Shown one piece after another: positions 41,718 through 49,699 of a DNA stretch of 64,000 nt. The translations under genes were made by a program, and so were the position numbers. Below the pieces are notes generated by a model. The model was not told where the DNA came from and did not search any database. It saw only the letters and a list, made by a program, of their open reading frames with translations. The stretch comes from PFL25 sp046260155 (GTDB taxonomy: Bacteria; Chloroflexota; Anaerolineae; Anaerolineales; UBA4823), in the NCBI GenBank assembly GCA_046260155.1, contig JBJYXV010000042.1, positions 1 to 64,000 of the forward strand, written 5' to 3'. How positions within the stretch are numbered: the first letter of the stretch is position 1; each line of letters opens with the position of its first letter.

Positions 41718-43163
41718 TTACGGCAGTGGATAACCCTGGTTATCTTCAATATCTTGGTCGATCGCAGTCACCGCTTTATCCAATTCTTCCTGGACATCTG
41801 CACCAGCTACGATGTTTTGGATCACGTCTGAAAATGCAACAGTGATTACAGGGTAAGCTGGGGTGAGAGGTCGTTCGAGCGCCACGCCGTCCTCCAACTG
41901 CTGGACGAAGATATTCAGCGGTCCGCCCTCTGCATAAAGATCTGATTGTTCAACCGCAGACTTGCGCGCAGGAACAGCTCCATTAGCATTGGTCATGTGC
42001 AGGATTTCTTCCGGTGTGATCAGGTAGTTGAGGAACTCCCAGGCAGCATCTGGATTTTCACAGGAGCTGGTGATACCCCAATTAATGGGGCCTAGAGCAG
42101 TCACAGCCTTCTCCCCGAAGACCGGTATCGGGATCACAACAAGATCGTCCCCGAGGCCATCACTATTCAGTCCCCACATCCAGAGACCTACCCAAGACAA
42201 GGCGCAGGTCTTACTGCGGTAGAAGCAGTCGTCCACGGTCTGCGAGGCTTCAGCATAGCCATCTTCGAACAGGCTCTGGAAGTAGGTCATAGCTTCCACG
42301 GATTCAGGGCCGTTCAGCACTCCATCAGCAGATTCGTAATCACTGCGATCAATCAGGTCTCCACCAAAGGATTGCAATATGGGTGAAAAGCCATAGGTGA
42401 ACCACTCACCAGCACCGTAGTTAATCTTGAAGTCAATTGCATAATCAACTTCGGGCAACGCCTGCAGTTTTTCGAGTGCATCTGAGAATTCTTCCTTGGT
42501 CCAAGGATCATCGATACTGGTTGGAATGCGAACCCCGGCTTCATCCAGGTAAGCTTTGTTACCCCAGATCGCTAATCCAGAGTCGAAGGTACCCAGGCCA
42601 TACAGGTGTCCACCATAGGTACCCTGGTTGATGATTGATGGCAGGAAATCCGCCCGTAAATCATCAGACAAATAACCATCGAGCGGTGTTAGATAACCTG
42701 ACCAGGCATAGTTGGATAGGAAGGGTCCATCAAAGTCAAGCAGGCAGGGCAGATCACCAGCCAGCGCGGCAGCATTGACCTGGTCATTGTACGAACCTTC
42801 TGGCAGCTGCACTGCATCGATGACGATCGCATCCTGCATGGCGTTGAAGTCAGCTACCTGGGCATCCAGCACATCACGCTCTTCACCGATACCAGGGAAC
42901 CAGACCTCTACAGTCGTTGGCTCCATGCCTTCCACGGGTTGTTCTGGTTCCACTGTGGGCTGGTCCGCTTCCGTTGGTTGTTCTGGTTCCGCTGTGGGCT
43001 GCACCACTTCCGTCGGTTGTTCTGGCTCCACCGTGGGCTGTGCCGCTTCCGTCGGTTCTTCAGGTGCGGTAGTTGGAGCTGCCGCTGGAGAGCAGGCTGT
43101 AAAGACCATGGCAGCCAAGAGTAAAATGCTCGCTAATAGAATGATGTTCTTCTTGATATTCAT
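41718..43163 (-). CDS. ABC sugar-binding lipoprotein (copy 2)
   Basis: A 481-residue paralogue of the protein at 36930-38300, very similar along its whole length and without stops or frameshifts. The signal peptide ends with lipobox FTAC. The linker is longer than in copy 1: three 13-residue units PTExxQPTxEPEQ in place of one. Differences in the binding domain are scattered (CFYRSKTCALSWVG against CFYGTKTCALAWVG near the middle), so ligand preference could differ. No permease genes accompany it; it would need the permeases of the first operon. It keeps its own promoter and LacI operator, with a broken lacI between. The ATG at 43163 aligns with that of copy 1. Confidence 0.93.
   Translation of the reverse strand: MNIKKNIILLASILLLAAMVFTACSPAAAPTTAPEEPTEAAQPTVEPEQPTEVVQPTAEPEQPTEADQPTVEPEQPVEGMEPTTVEVWFPGIGEERDVLDAQVADFNAMQDAIVIDAVQLPEGSYNDQVNAAALAGDLPCLLDFDGPFLSNYAWSGYLTPLDGYLSDDLRADFLPSIINQGTYGGHLYGLGTFDSGLAIWGNKAYLDEAGVRIPTSIDDPWTKEEFSDALEKLQALPEVDYAIDFKINYGAGEWFTYGFSPILQSFGGDLIDRSDYESADGVLNGPESVEAMTYFQSLFEDGYAEASQTVDDCFYRSKTCALSWVGLWMWGLNSDGLGDDLVVIPIPVFGEKAVTALGPINWGITSSCENPDAAWEFLNYLITPEEILHMTNANGAVPARKSAVEQSDLYAEGGPLNIFVQQLEDGVALERPLTPAYPVITVAFSDVIQNIVAGADVQEELDKAVTAIDQDIEDNQGYPLP
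42939..43055 (-). repeat. Tandem repeat, 3 x 39 bp, in the binding-protein linker
   Basis: Three 39-base units (42939-42977, 42978-43016, 43017-43055) encode PTEAAQPTVEPEQ, PTEVVQPTAEPEQ and PTEADQPTVEPEQ. They lie just after the lipid-anchored N-terminus. Copy 1 of the gene has only one unit, so the array expanded after duplication, or contracted in copy 1. Confidence 0.9.
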
Positions 43164-43283
43164 GTTCTTTCGCCTCTTTGGGTCTTTGATTATTGATTGA
43201 TCCGAGCAAAACAAGTAGGAATTTCAATAGGGATCTCCTTTCACTGCAATTCTTCGACCGAATTCTTCGAAATTTATAACTTG

Positions 43284-43522
43284 GGCATGTCTACAAAGGA
43301 AGGGAAAGTCAAGAACGGAAACACAAACCTAACCGCATCGGTGCGACAAATCTTCAATCGGTGTGCGGTTTAGCTGGGTGAATAATCGAGGGCAGCAATC
43401 GTAGCCTGCACCTTTTGAGATGTCTCTTCGCTCACCTGGGAGCTATTGTTGAGCACACATGACACTGTCGCAACACTGACCCTCGCTTCCCTGGCGACAT
43501 CTCGAATAGTTGCTGCTGTCAT
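43284..43522 (-). pseudogene. lacI remnant
   Basis: The minus strand encodes MTAATIRDVAREARVSVATV and continues along the LacI protein of 39459-40478 for about 78 residues. A CAA-to-TAA change stops it after residue 50 (YSPS*), and a 50-residue product would hold only the DNA-binding head, with Arg-to-Cys in VSCVLN. Downstream of about residue 78 homology ends; the rest of lacI and the pfkB gene are missing. The remnant lies between the operator and the second binding-protein gene. Confidence 0.9.
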
Positions 43523-43552
43523 AACCACCTTAGATTTGTTTGAAAAAGTGAA

Positions 43553-43594
43553 TGTAACCGGTTACATTGTATAGATAGTTGATCGGTTTGTCAA
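43553..43594 (-). promoter_or_regulatory. Promoter and single LacI operator of the duplicate unit
   Basis: TTGACA (43589-43594) and TACAAT (43566-43571) are 17 bases apart, followed by one TGTAACCGGTTACA operator (43553-43566). Compared with copy A, the 32 bases between the two operators are gone, as if by recombination between the repeats. The promoter is close to consensus and should still drive the second binding-protein gene. Confidence 0.85.
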
Positions 43595-43828
43595 GCGCAT
43601 CGTTTATTTTAGTTATTCCCGTGTAAATCACATATAAAAAAGAATAGAGGCTGTCCAACAATTTTTTGTTGCCTTGAAAGCATGACGGGATACAATTCTC
43701 CATTACTGAGACAAGCATGGCTCGTAGCCTGGATATCGTAGGGCGGGTTTCGACGCACCAAATAGGAAATGGAATTGTCAATAGAGCGTAGATTTTCATG
43801 CTGAGTGCAGCGAAGCATCTGAATCTTA
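43567..43828. repeat. Duplicated upstream segment, copy B
   Basis: Counterpart of 40555-40815, with scattered substitutions and small indels. It ends in the dispersed motif TCATGCTGAGTGCAGCGAAG at about 43796-43827, beyond which the two copies no longer match. Confidence 0.85.
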
Positions 43829-44124
43829 ATTAGAATTTACCAGTTCAAATTCAGGCCTAATTTTTCAGAAAGATTCCGCTATTTCTCTTGACTTTTCCCC
43901 TCTGGCAGCTTAAGATATTCGAAATTAACAAATACATATAGAGAAAAAGCGGCTGCGCCTCGCTGGTTCGAGGCGACGAGGTAGAGGTTCCCTCCTGCGA
44001 AGGAGGAGCTAAACCAGGTAGGGTTATTTCCTGGTGAAAATCGAATTGATCAGCGGATGCCTCTGGAGCTCTGCTACGAGCTTCATTTCTCCCTTCCAAA
44101 TATAAGTTCCAACTGAAAACCGCC

Positions 44125-44279
44125 CAGTGATGGACGGGACAGAGTTAGGACGGTGGTCCAGATGCGGTTAATTACCGCTGCCTGGTGGTGATTCAGGAAG
44201 GGTGCGAATCCAATGATAAGAACTGGGTATGCGCCTGTGATCGCATACCCAGTTCAATTTTCAGCAATATTCTGCTGAA
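44125..44279 (+). promoter_or_regulatory. Structured leader, candidate riboswitch or attenuator
   Basis: Upstream of the glutamate-synthase-like operon is a dense set of hairpins: GCGGT-TAATT-ACCGC (44164-44178), CCTG/CAGG and GATTC/GAATC pairings at about 44180-44212, then the 14-base terminator-like stem at 44220-44255 and a 7-base stem TTCAGCA/TGCTGAA at 44260-44279. A structured domain followed by a terminator-like hairpin ahead of a metabolic operon is the layout of a riboswitch. I cannot place it in a known class: GGTGCGAATCC recalls cobalamin riboswitches, but the B12 box is missing. Confidence 0.45.
44220..44262 (+). terminator. Terminator-like hairpin in the operon leader
   Basis: A perfect 14-base stem, GAACTGGGTATGCG with CGCATACCCAGTTC, loop of eight bases, is followed by AATTTT. 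The T run is short, so termination may be partial or conditional. It lies 100 bases before the first gene of the operon. Confidence 0.6.
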
Positions 44280-44356
44280 GGTAAAAATCATGAAAGTTGG
44301 TTGGTAGCTCTGCACCCATCCAGATTTGTGGAAAAATCTTGCAGTGGGAGGAACAT

Positions 44357-45781
44357 TTGAAAAATACAACCAATCAGGTCAATGATCCGTACCATCGCTA
44401 CCACATTGAAACCCGATCTGTTCCTGACATTGTTAAATGGCCGACCCGATTCATCGTCAAGGTGGGCAAGATAGGGTTAGCGAAAGAACTGCTATCCGAA
44501 ATCCTGCATCACGGAATTAAACACAAGGCAGTGGTCACCAGCCGACCCTGCCTGTATGGTGTTTTTTCAGGACCGGTGGGTGGATTTTCCCCACGTCCAG
44601 AACACTGTGTGGGCTGCCTGCGCTGCACGACAGAATATCCGGATTTCGTCTCAGTCACTCCCAATCCGGAGCGCGAAAAATTGGGTGATAGCTTCTTTAC
44701 CTCGAATTACATTAATTCAATCAGCTATGAAGTTGAATCCGGAATGATACCCGTCAAGGGCGCTGGATATCGCGGAAAGTTCGGCGGCTCAGGTTGGGAT
44801 GGAATGTGGACTGATATGTCTGAAATTGTTCGCCCGACGAGGGATGGAATCCACGGCCGGGAGTACATTTCAACAGATGTCGATATAGGCTACCGACCGA
44901 ATTTCTTGAAATTTGATCCCAATGGATTGCCTGTGGGACCAACTCCCAGAGTGATCAGCATACATCTGCCGATGTTTTTTGATATACCGCCTGCTTCGGT
45001 CACCAGCGGTCTTTTTACCAGTATCCTTGTCCAGGCGGCTCGAGAAACAGGATCGCTGGCAGTTCTCCCCCTGGGAGTCATTCTTAAACAGGACCTTGAA
45101 AGTGACCACACCATCCCTCTGGTCAGACCTGGCGAGCAGAGTGGCCTGGATTTGCTCAGCACGACTCCCCTGCTGGTTGAAATGGACGGTTGGGATGCAG
45201 ATGTACACGAGCACATAAAAAGCTTATTTCCTGAAACTTTAATCTGTTTAAGGATCCCCTTCACGGGTTCCTCCGAACTGCTTGCTTATCATAAGCGGGG
45301 CATCTACGTTTTTCACCTGCTGGCAAATTACCATGGACAAGACCCTCTGGGTAATTTCATCCTGGATGGGATCCGGCAGGCGCATAGGGCATTTGTAGAT
45401 GCCGGTGTGCGGCAGGAAGTCACCTTGCTTGCCAGCGGAGGCATGATCGCAGCGGAACACATTCCCAAGGCGCTGATCTGCGGTCTAGATGCAGTCGGAT
45501 TAGATACCCCCATCCTGGTTGCTCTGCAGGCAAAATTTTCCGGTGAGTGTGCAGACCGGGAAAGCAGCTACTTTGAACTTCCGGATAATTTGGAGCTCGA
45601 TTGGGGAGTGCAGCGGCTGATGAATCTACTTGCCTCCTGGCGTGATCAGTTATTAGAAATCAGTGGTGCAATGGGTTTGCGCGAGATTCGCAGAATGCGG
45701 GGAGAAATGGGTCGTGCCATGTTCATGCACGAACTCGAAAAAGAAGCGTTTGCAGGGATTCTAGATTATGAAATCAACTGA
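44357..45781 (+). CDS. Glutamate-synthase-related protein, FMN-domain-like with Cys cluster
   Basis: A 474-residue protein related to the FMN/TIM-barrel half of glutamate synthase but divergent. The Cys-rich stretch RPCLYGVF...HCVGCLRCTTEYP near residues 62-93 could hold an iron-sulfur cluster. Later blocks LLASGGMIAAEHIPKALICG and LDAVGLDTPILVALQ near 365-395 match the end of the barrel where FMN phosphate binds. The TTG at 44357 has GGGAGG five bases upstream. It overlaps the next gene by 14 bases. The three adjacent genes together cover and exceed the domains of GltB, so this is an accessory or second flavin subunit. Exact role unknown. Confidence 0.7.
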   Translation: MKNTTNQVNDPYHRYHIETRSVPDIVKWPTRFIVKVGKIGLAKELLSEILHHGIKHKAVVTSRPCLYGVFSGPVGGFSPRPEHCVGCLRCTTEYPDFVSVTPNPEREKLGDSFFTSNYINSISYEVESGMIPVKGAGYRGKFGGSGWDGMWTDMSEIVRPTRDGIHGREYISTDVDIGYRPNFLKFDPNGLPVGPTPRVISIHLPMFFDIPPASVTSGLFTSILVQAARETGSLAVLPLGVILKQDLESDHTIPLVRPGEQSGLDLLSTTPLLVEMDGWDADVHEHIKSLFPETLICLRIPFTGSSELLAYHKRGIYVFHLLANYHGQDPLGNFILDGIRQAHRAFVDAGVRQEVTLLASGGMIAAEHIPKALICGLDAVGLDTPILVALQAKFSGECADRESSYFELPDNLELDWGVQRLMNLLASWRDQLLEISGAMGLREIRRMRGEMGRAMFMHELEKEAFAGILDYEIN

Positions 45782-47087
45782 AGAATTAATTGTTGAAAAA
45801 CATACGCATAACTTACACGCAGGTTACCGGGACCGGGCTCTGGGGATTTACCCGCCATCGGGAGCCATGGGAGACTTCCGTTGGACTGATGACCTGATAT
45901 TAGCCACCTACTACCAGGCTGAATTTGGAGAACCACCGGAAAATGGCATGGAGTACCGGATTGGAAATTCTTCCGGTGGTTTTGATCTGCTCGATTTTAA
46001 CTATCTTCCAGAGGAGCAGTGGTTAACAGAGACTGATGAGATCCAGCTCTCGATCGACCTCAACAAGCGCGGCGTTGGAAAAGCGATCACAATCGATATC
46101 CCCATCTACGGGGGCGGTATGTCCTACGGATCGATCAGCGAACAGGTAATGCTCTCCCGGGTCATGGCAGCTAAAAAATGGAACACCTACATATCGACCG
46201 GTGAGGGCGGTTACCCAGGTGTCTTGATCCGATATAAAGAAAACATCATTACGCAGGTCGCAACCGGAATGTTCGGTGTCAGCGAGGAGACGATCAAGTA
46301 TGCGCCAATCGTTGAATTTAAATATGCTCAAGGTGCCAAACCCGGTCTCGGCGGTCATCTGTTGGGAGATAAGGCGACTACTTCAGTCGCCCAGCTGCGG
46401 GAAAGCGTCCCCTGGATCAGCTTATTCTCTCCCTTCCCCTTCCATTCGGTTTACTCTGTTGAAGACCACCGTAAACATGTAGATTGGATCAAGACCACCA
46501 ACCCAGATGCCCTGGTATCCATCAAAGTCTCAACCCCGACTGATGTGGATATGGTTGCAGTGGGCAGCTATTACGCGGGAGCAAATATCGTCCACCTGGA
46601 TGGTTCATATGGAGGGACCGGAGCAGCTCCGGAGATCGCTAAGAAGAATATCGCCATGCCGATCGAGTTCGCTGTTCCGAAGGTACACAAGTACCTGTCT
46701 GAAGAAAACATCCGCGATGAAATTGTGGTCATGGCTAGCGGAGGGATCCGCAGCGCATATGATGTGGCCAAGATCATCGCCCTGGGTGCAGATGGCGCTA
46801 TCCTGGGCACTGCGGAATTGGTAGCTTTAGGCTGTACCCGCTGTTCAAACTGTGAACGTGGTCGCGGCTGCCCGTTCGGTTTGACCACCACCGATCCACT
46901 GCTTTCCAAATTCGTAGATCCGCAATGGGGCGCTGAACGCATCAGCAATCTTTACCAATCCTATGCTCAGCAGCTGCGTGATATCCTGCGCAAATTAGGT
47001 CTCACCAGCATAACTCAGCTGAGGGGACGCAAAGATTTGCTGCGCTACACAGGAAACCGCGATCGCAGGGGAGGGTACCTGAGATGA
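45768..47087 (+). CDS. Glutamate synthase FMN/iron-sulfur domain protein
   Basis: A 439-residue protein equivalent to the central FMN-binding barrel of glutamate synthase large subunit. Motifs in order: PIYGGGMSYGSISEQVMLSR near residue 108, STGEGGYP near 143, GAKPGLGGHLLGDKAT near 188, SIKVSTPTDVDMVAVG near 246, HLDGSYGGTGAAP near 274, and the cluster-binding GCTRCSNCERGRGCPFG near 356. It lacks the N-terminal glutaminase and the C-terminal GXGXG domain, which are on the next gene. It should transfer ammonia to a 2-oxo acid, forming an amino acid, when paired with that gene product. Confidence 0.88.
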   Translation: MKSTEELIVEKHTHNLHAGYRDRALGIYPPSGAMGDFRWTDDLILATYYQAEFGEPPENGMEYRIGNSSGGFDLLDFNYLPEEQWLTETDEIQLSIDLNKRGVGKAITIDIPIYGGGMSYGSISEQVMLSRVMAAKKWNTYISTGEGGYPGVLIRYKENIITQVATGMFGVSEETIKYAPIVEFKYAQGAKPGLGGHLLGDKATTSVAQLRESVPWISLFSPFPFHSVYSVEDHRKHVDWIKTTNPDALVSIKVSTPTDVDMVAVGSYYAGANIVHLDGSYGGTGAAPEIAKKNIAMPIEFAVPKVHKYLSEENIRDEIVVMASGGIRSAYDVAKIIALGADGAILGTAELVALGCTRCSNCERGRGCPFGLTTTDPLLSKFVDPQWGAERISNLYQSYAQQLRDILRKLGLTSITQLRGRKDLLRYTGNRDRRGGYLR

Positions 47088-49687
47088 CAAATACCGAAAT
47101 CCCACAAAAAATGATCGCTTCCCGGATCGAGCTGGTACCTGATGGCGGCTTTAAAATCCCCTTTAGTAATGAGGCCGAAGGCGGCTGTGGGGTGATTGGT
47201 ATGGCTAGCAACGTGCAGATCCCTGCCAAGCATATGCTGCAGTCTCTAATCCAGATGCGGAACCGGGGTAACGGCAAAGGTGGAGGCATCGCTGCTGCCG
47301 GCTTGGTACCAGCAGAATTCGGGGTAAGCCAGAAGATTTTGGAGAATGACTATCTGATCGCCATCGCATATCTGGATATTGGAATCCGGGAGGAATTGGA
47401 AGCCGAATTTATTGATAAAGCATTCACCGTCAACCACGTCCGAATCGAAAGCCACCTCCCAGACCATACCAAAATTGAGGGGTTGGATGTTCGCCCCCCC
47501 GAAATCATCGAGTATTTTGTGCGGGTTAAACCCGAACAGGTCGAAAAATACCGTGAAAAATTCGGTGTTCAAGATGCGCCTCAAAAAATGATTGAAGATG
47601 AGATCGTCTTCCAGAATTCCTTCCACCTAAATATCGCTTACTATAAATCCACTGGCGAAAAACGGGCTTTTGTACTTTCCCATGGCAAGAATTTACTGGT
47701 ATTAAAAATGGTCGGATACGGAGATGATGTGATCCACTACTACCAGATTGAAGACCTGCGAGCTCATGTCTGGATTGGGCACCATCGCTACCCAACCAAG
47801 GGCAGAGTGTGGCATCCCGGTGGTGCGCACCCCTTTATCGGTCTGAATGAGGCCCTGGTCCATAATGGAGATTTTGCAAACCATGCCTCGATCAGCGAAT
47901 ATCTCTCCCAGCGCAATATTTACCCTTTATTCCTGACGGATACAGAGGTTGCTGTGCAGGTATTTGACCTGCTGCACCGTACCTATGGCTACCCTCTGGA
48001 ATATGTGATCGAAGCGATGGCCCCGACAACGGAGCGTGATTTTACCCTGCTACCAGTCGAGAGGCAGCGGGTGTATAAAATGCTGCAGCAATCACATATG
48101 CACTGTTCACCGGATGGACCCTGGTTTTTCTTAATCGCCCAATCCGAGGTATCCTCAGATAACCTGCCGGTGTACCGGCTGACTGGCATCACTGATACCA
48201 GCATGTTAAGACCCCAGGTCTTCGCCTGGCAGGAGAACAAATTACCGGGTGGGCAGAAAGTCGCCATCGGGTTTGCCGCATCAGAGAAGCAAGGTATCGA
48301 TGCTGCACTGAAAAGCCTCGCGGATAGCGATCCACGATTCTGGAGTCGGGCTGACAGGTACTGGAATGCACGCGGCGGCAGTCATGTTGATGGAGGCGCT
48401 TTCCTTTACAGCGTTACTCCCAACAAGCATGGCGTGGACATCACCTGCACCGACAAGTTTGGTCGCCAATTGCCATTGCCAACCCATACTCCCGCTTATC
48501 ATCGAAATGGAAAAGAAAGCGCACTCCCCACATTGGATCTCCCCGAATTACCCGTATCCGAAACCTTTGGCTGGTTCGTACAACAGGTGCGCCACTGGGA
48601 CTACACGCAATTTAATTCTTTCCTAGCAGAACTTGAAAACAGCGCAGTCCGGACTCAAAGGTGGGCTGATCATCTGGATTTATTGACTTTGATCATCGAC
48701 CGCCGCTTCAGCTCAGGAGATTTGCGGCGCAGCAGCCTGCTGGCATTAATTGACCAGGCGATAAATCGTGCAGTGCAGGCAATCAAGAAGACACCTGGGG
48801 ATAATCTCATCTACCACGAAGCCGGGCTTCCGATACCGGAGTTCCATGGACAGGATCAGGTTGTAATTCTAGAGGCGAGCGGTTATACACCCCAAGATGA
48901 GACCTCCCTGGCACGCGAGATTCAGCACCTGTACGAACATGGTTTCGTGCGTTTTCGAATCTTTAACACCCAGGGACACCGTTTCATCGCAAACGGCCTG
49001 GGTTCCGGTACCAATGGAGTCAGAATCGATGTTTACGGTTCACCCGGGGATTACCTTGCTTCAGGTATAGATGGGATGGAACTGCATGTCCACAATCATG
49101 GCCAGGATCAGCTGGCACAGATCATGAAATCTGGCAAGTTGGTAGTGTATGGCGATGTGGGACAGACTTTCATGTATGCTGCGAAAGGTGGCGAGGTTTA
49201 CGTGCTGGGAAACACAGCCGGACGCCCACTGATTAACGCTGTTGGAAAACCACGCGTCGTAATTAACGGTACCTGCCTGGATTACCTGGCAGAATCATTC
49301 ATGGCCGGAGATCCGTTTAACGGCGGTGGATTCGTGGTGCTGAACGGATTGGATTTTGATGAGCAGTGCGAGATCGTCGAGCTGGACACCCCTTACCCGG
49401 GAGGAAATTTGTTCTCATTAGCTTCGGGAGGGGCAATATACGTGCGTGACCCCCACAGCAAGGTAGGTGCTGATCAACTTAATGGTGGTGAGTTTACACC
49501 GCTGACCTCGCAAGATTGGCATTTAATCGAACCTTACCTTATGGAAAATGAACGCCTTTTTGGGATCTCTTTAAACCAGTTGCTGACTGTGAATGGAGAA
49601 CTGCGCCAACCGGTGCAGGTGTATAGAAAAATTCACCCCCGGGCTTTACGCGCACTCCAGGCGGAGGAAGCCTGGGTTACTGAATAA
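47084..49687 (+). CDS. Glutamate-synthase-like protein: class II glutaminase fused to GXGXG domain
   Basis: An 867-residue protein joining a class II glutamine amidotransferase domain to the GXGXG (beta-helix) domain of GltB, without the FMN barrel between them. The nucleophile is probably Cys35 in EGGCGVIGM, which implies removal of a 34-residue leader. WIGHHRYPTKGRVWHPGGAHPF near 227 and EALVHNGDFANHASI near 253 are glutaminase motifs. The GXGXG part is near 645-800 (GLGSGTNGVRIDVYGSPGDY; GDVGQTFMYAAKGGEVYVLG; FNGGGFVVLNGL). The start overlaps the previous stop by four bases. Such split and reordered forms occur in archaea and in GlxBCD or N-methylglutamate synthase systems, so the product need not be glutamate. 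Confidence 0.87.
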   Translation: MTNTEIPQKMIASRIELVPDGGFKIPFSNEAEGGCGVIGMASNVQIPAKHMLQSLIQMRNRGNGKGGGIAAAGLVPAEFGVSQKILENDYLIAIAYLDIGIREELEAEFIDKAFTVNHVRIESHLPDHTKIEGLDVRPPEIIEYFVRVKPEQVEKYREKFGVQDAPQKMIEDEIVFQNSFHLNIAYYKSTGEKRAFVLSHGKNLLVLKMVGYGDDVIHYYQIEDLRAHVWIGHHRYPTKGRVWHPGGAHPFIGLNEALVHNGDFANHASISEYLSQRNIYPLFLTDTEVAVQVFDLLHRTYGYPLEYVIEAMAPTTERDFTLLPVERQRVYKMLQQSHMHCSPDGPWFFLIAQSEVSSDNLPVYRLTGITDTSMLRPQVFAWQENKLPGGQKVAIGFAASEKQGIDAALKSLADSDPRFWSRADRYWNARGGSHVDGGAFLYSVTPNKHGVDITCTDKFGRQLPLPTHTPAYHRNGKESALPTLDLPELPVSETFGWFVQQVRHWDYTQFNSFLAELENSAVRTQRWADHLDLLTLIIDRRFSSGDLRRSSLLALIDQAINRAVQAIKKTPGDNLIYHEAGLPIPEFHGQDQVVILEASGYTPQDETSLAREIQHLYEHGFVRFRIFNTQGHRFIANGLGSGTNGVRIDVYGSPGDYLASGIDGMELHVHNHGQDQLAQIMKSGKLVVYGDVGQTFMYAAKGGEVYVLGNTAGRPLINAVGKPRVVINGTCLDYLAESFMAGDPFNGGGFVVLNGLDFDEQCEIVELDTPYPGGNLFSLASGGAIYVRDPHSKVGADQLNGGEFTPLTSQDWHLIEPYLMENERLFGISLNQLLTVNGELRQPVQVYRKIHPRALRALQAEEAWVTE

Positions 49688-49699
49688 ATTGATTAATCC

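Larger units (their letters stand above)
43523..44356. other. Long non-coding region before the glutamate-synthase-like operon
   Basis: About 830 bases without a supported gene. From the left it contains the promoter and operator of the duplicated binding-protein unit, the duplicated upstream segment to about 43828, a GC-rich stretch near 43950-44020 with GCCTCG/CGAGGC and CTCCT/AGGAG hairpins, and then the structured leader of the downstream operon. An 80-codon minus-strand frame over the hairpins was not called because it has no homology or ribosome site. Confidence 0.5.

Noticed and set aside
36930..43163. Frameshift or chimeric assembly causing two binding-protein copies
   Set aside because: Copies differ at many scattered sites and in linker repeat number, so they are true paralogues.
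43857..44099. 80-codon minus-strand open frame over GC-rich hairpins
   Set aside because: No homology and no ribosome site; the sequence looks like structured repeat DNA.
44125..44220. Cobalamin riboswitch
   Set aside because: GGTGCGAATCC is similar to the conserved core, but the B12 box and the following conserved segments are absent.
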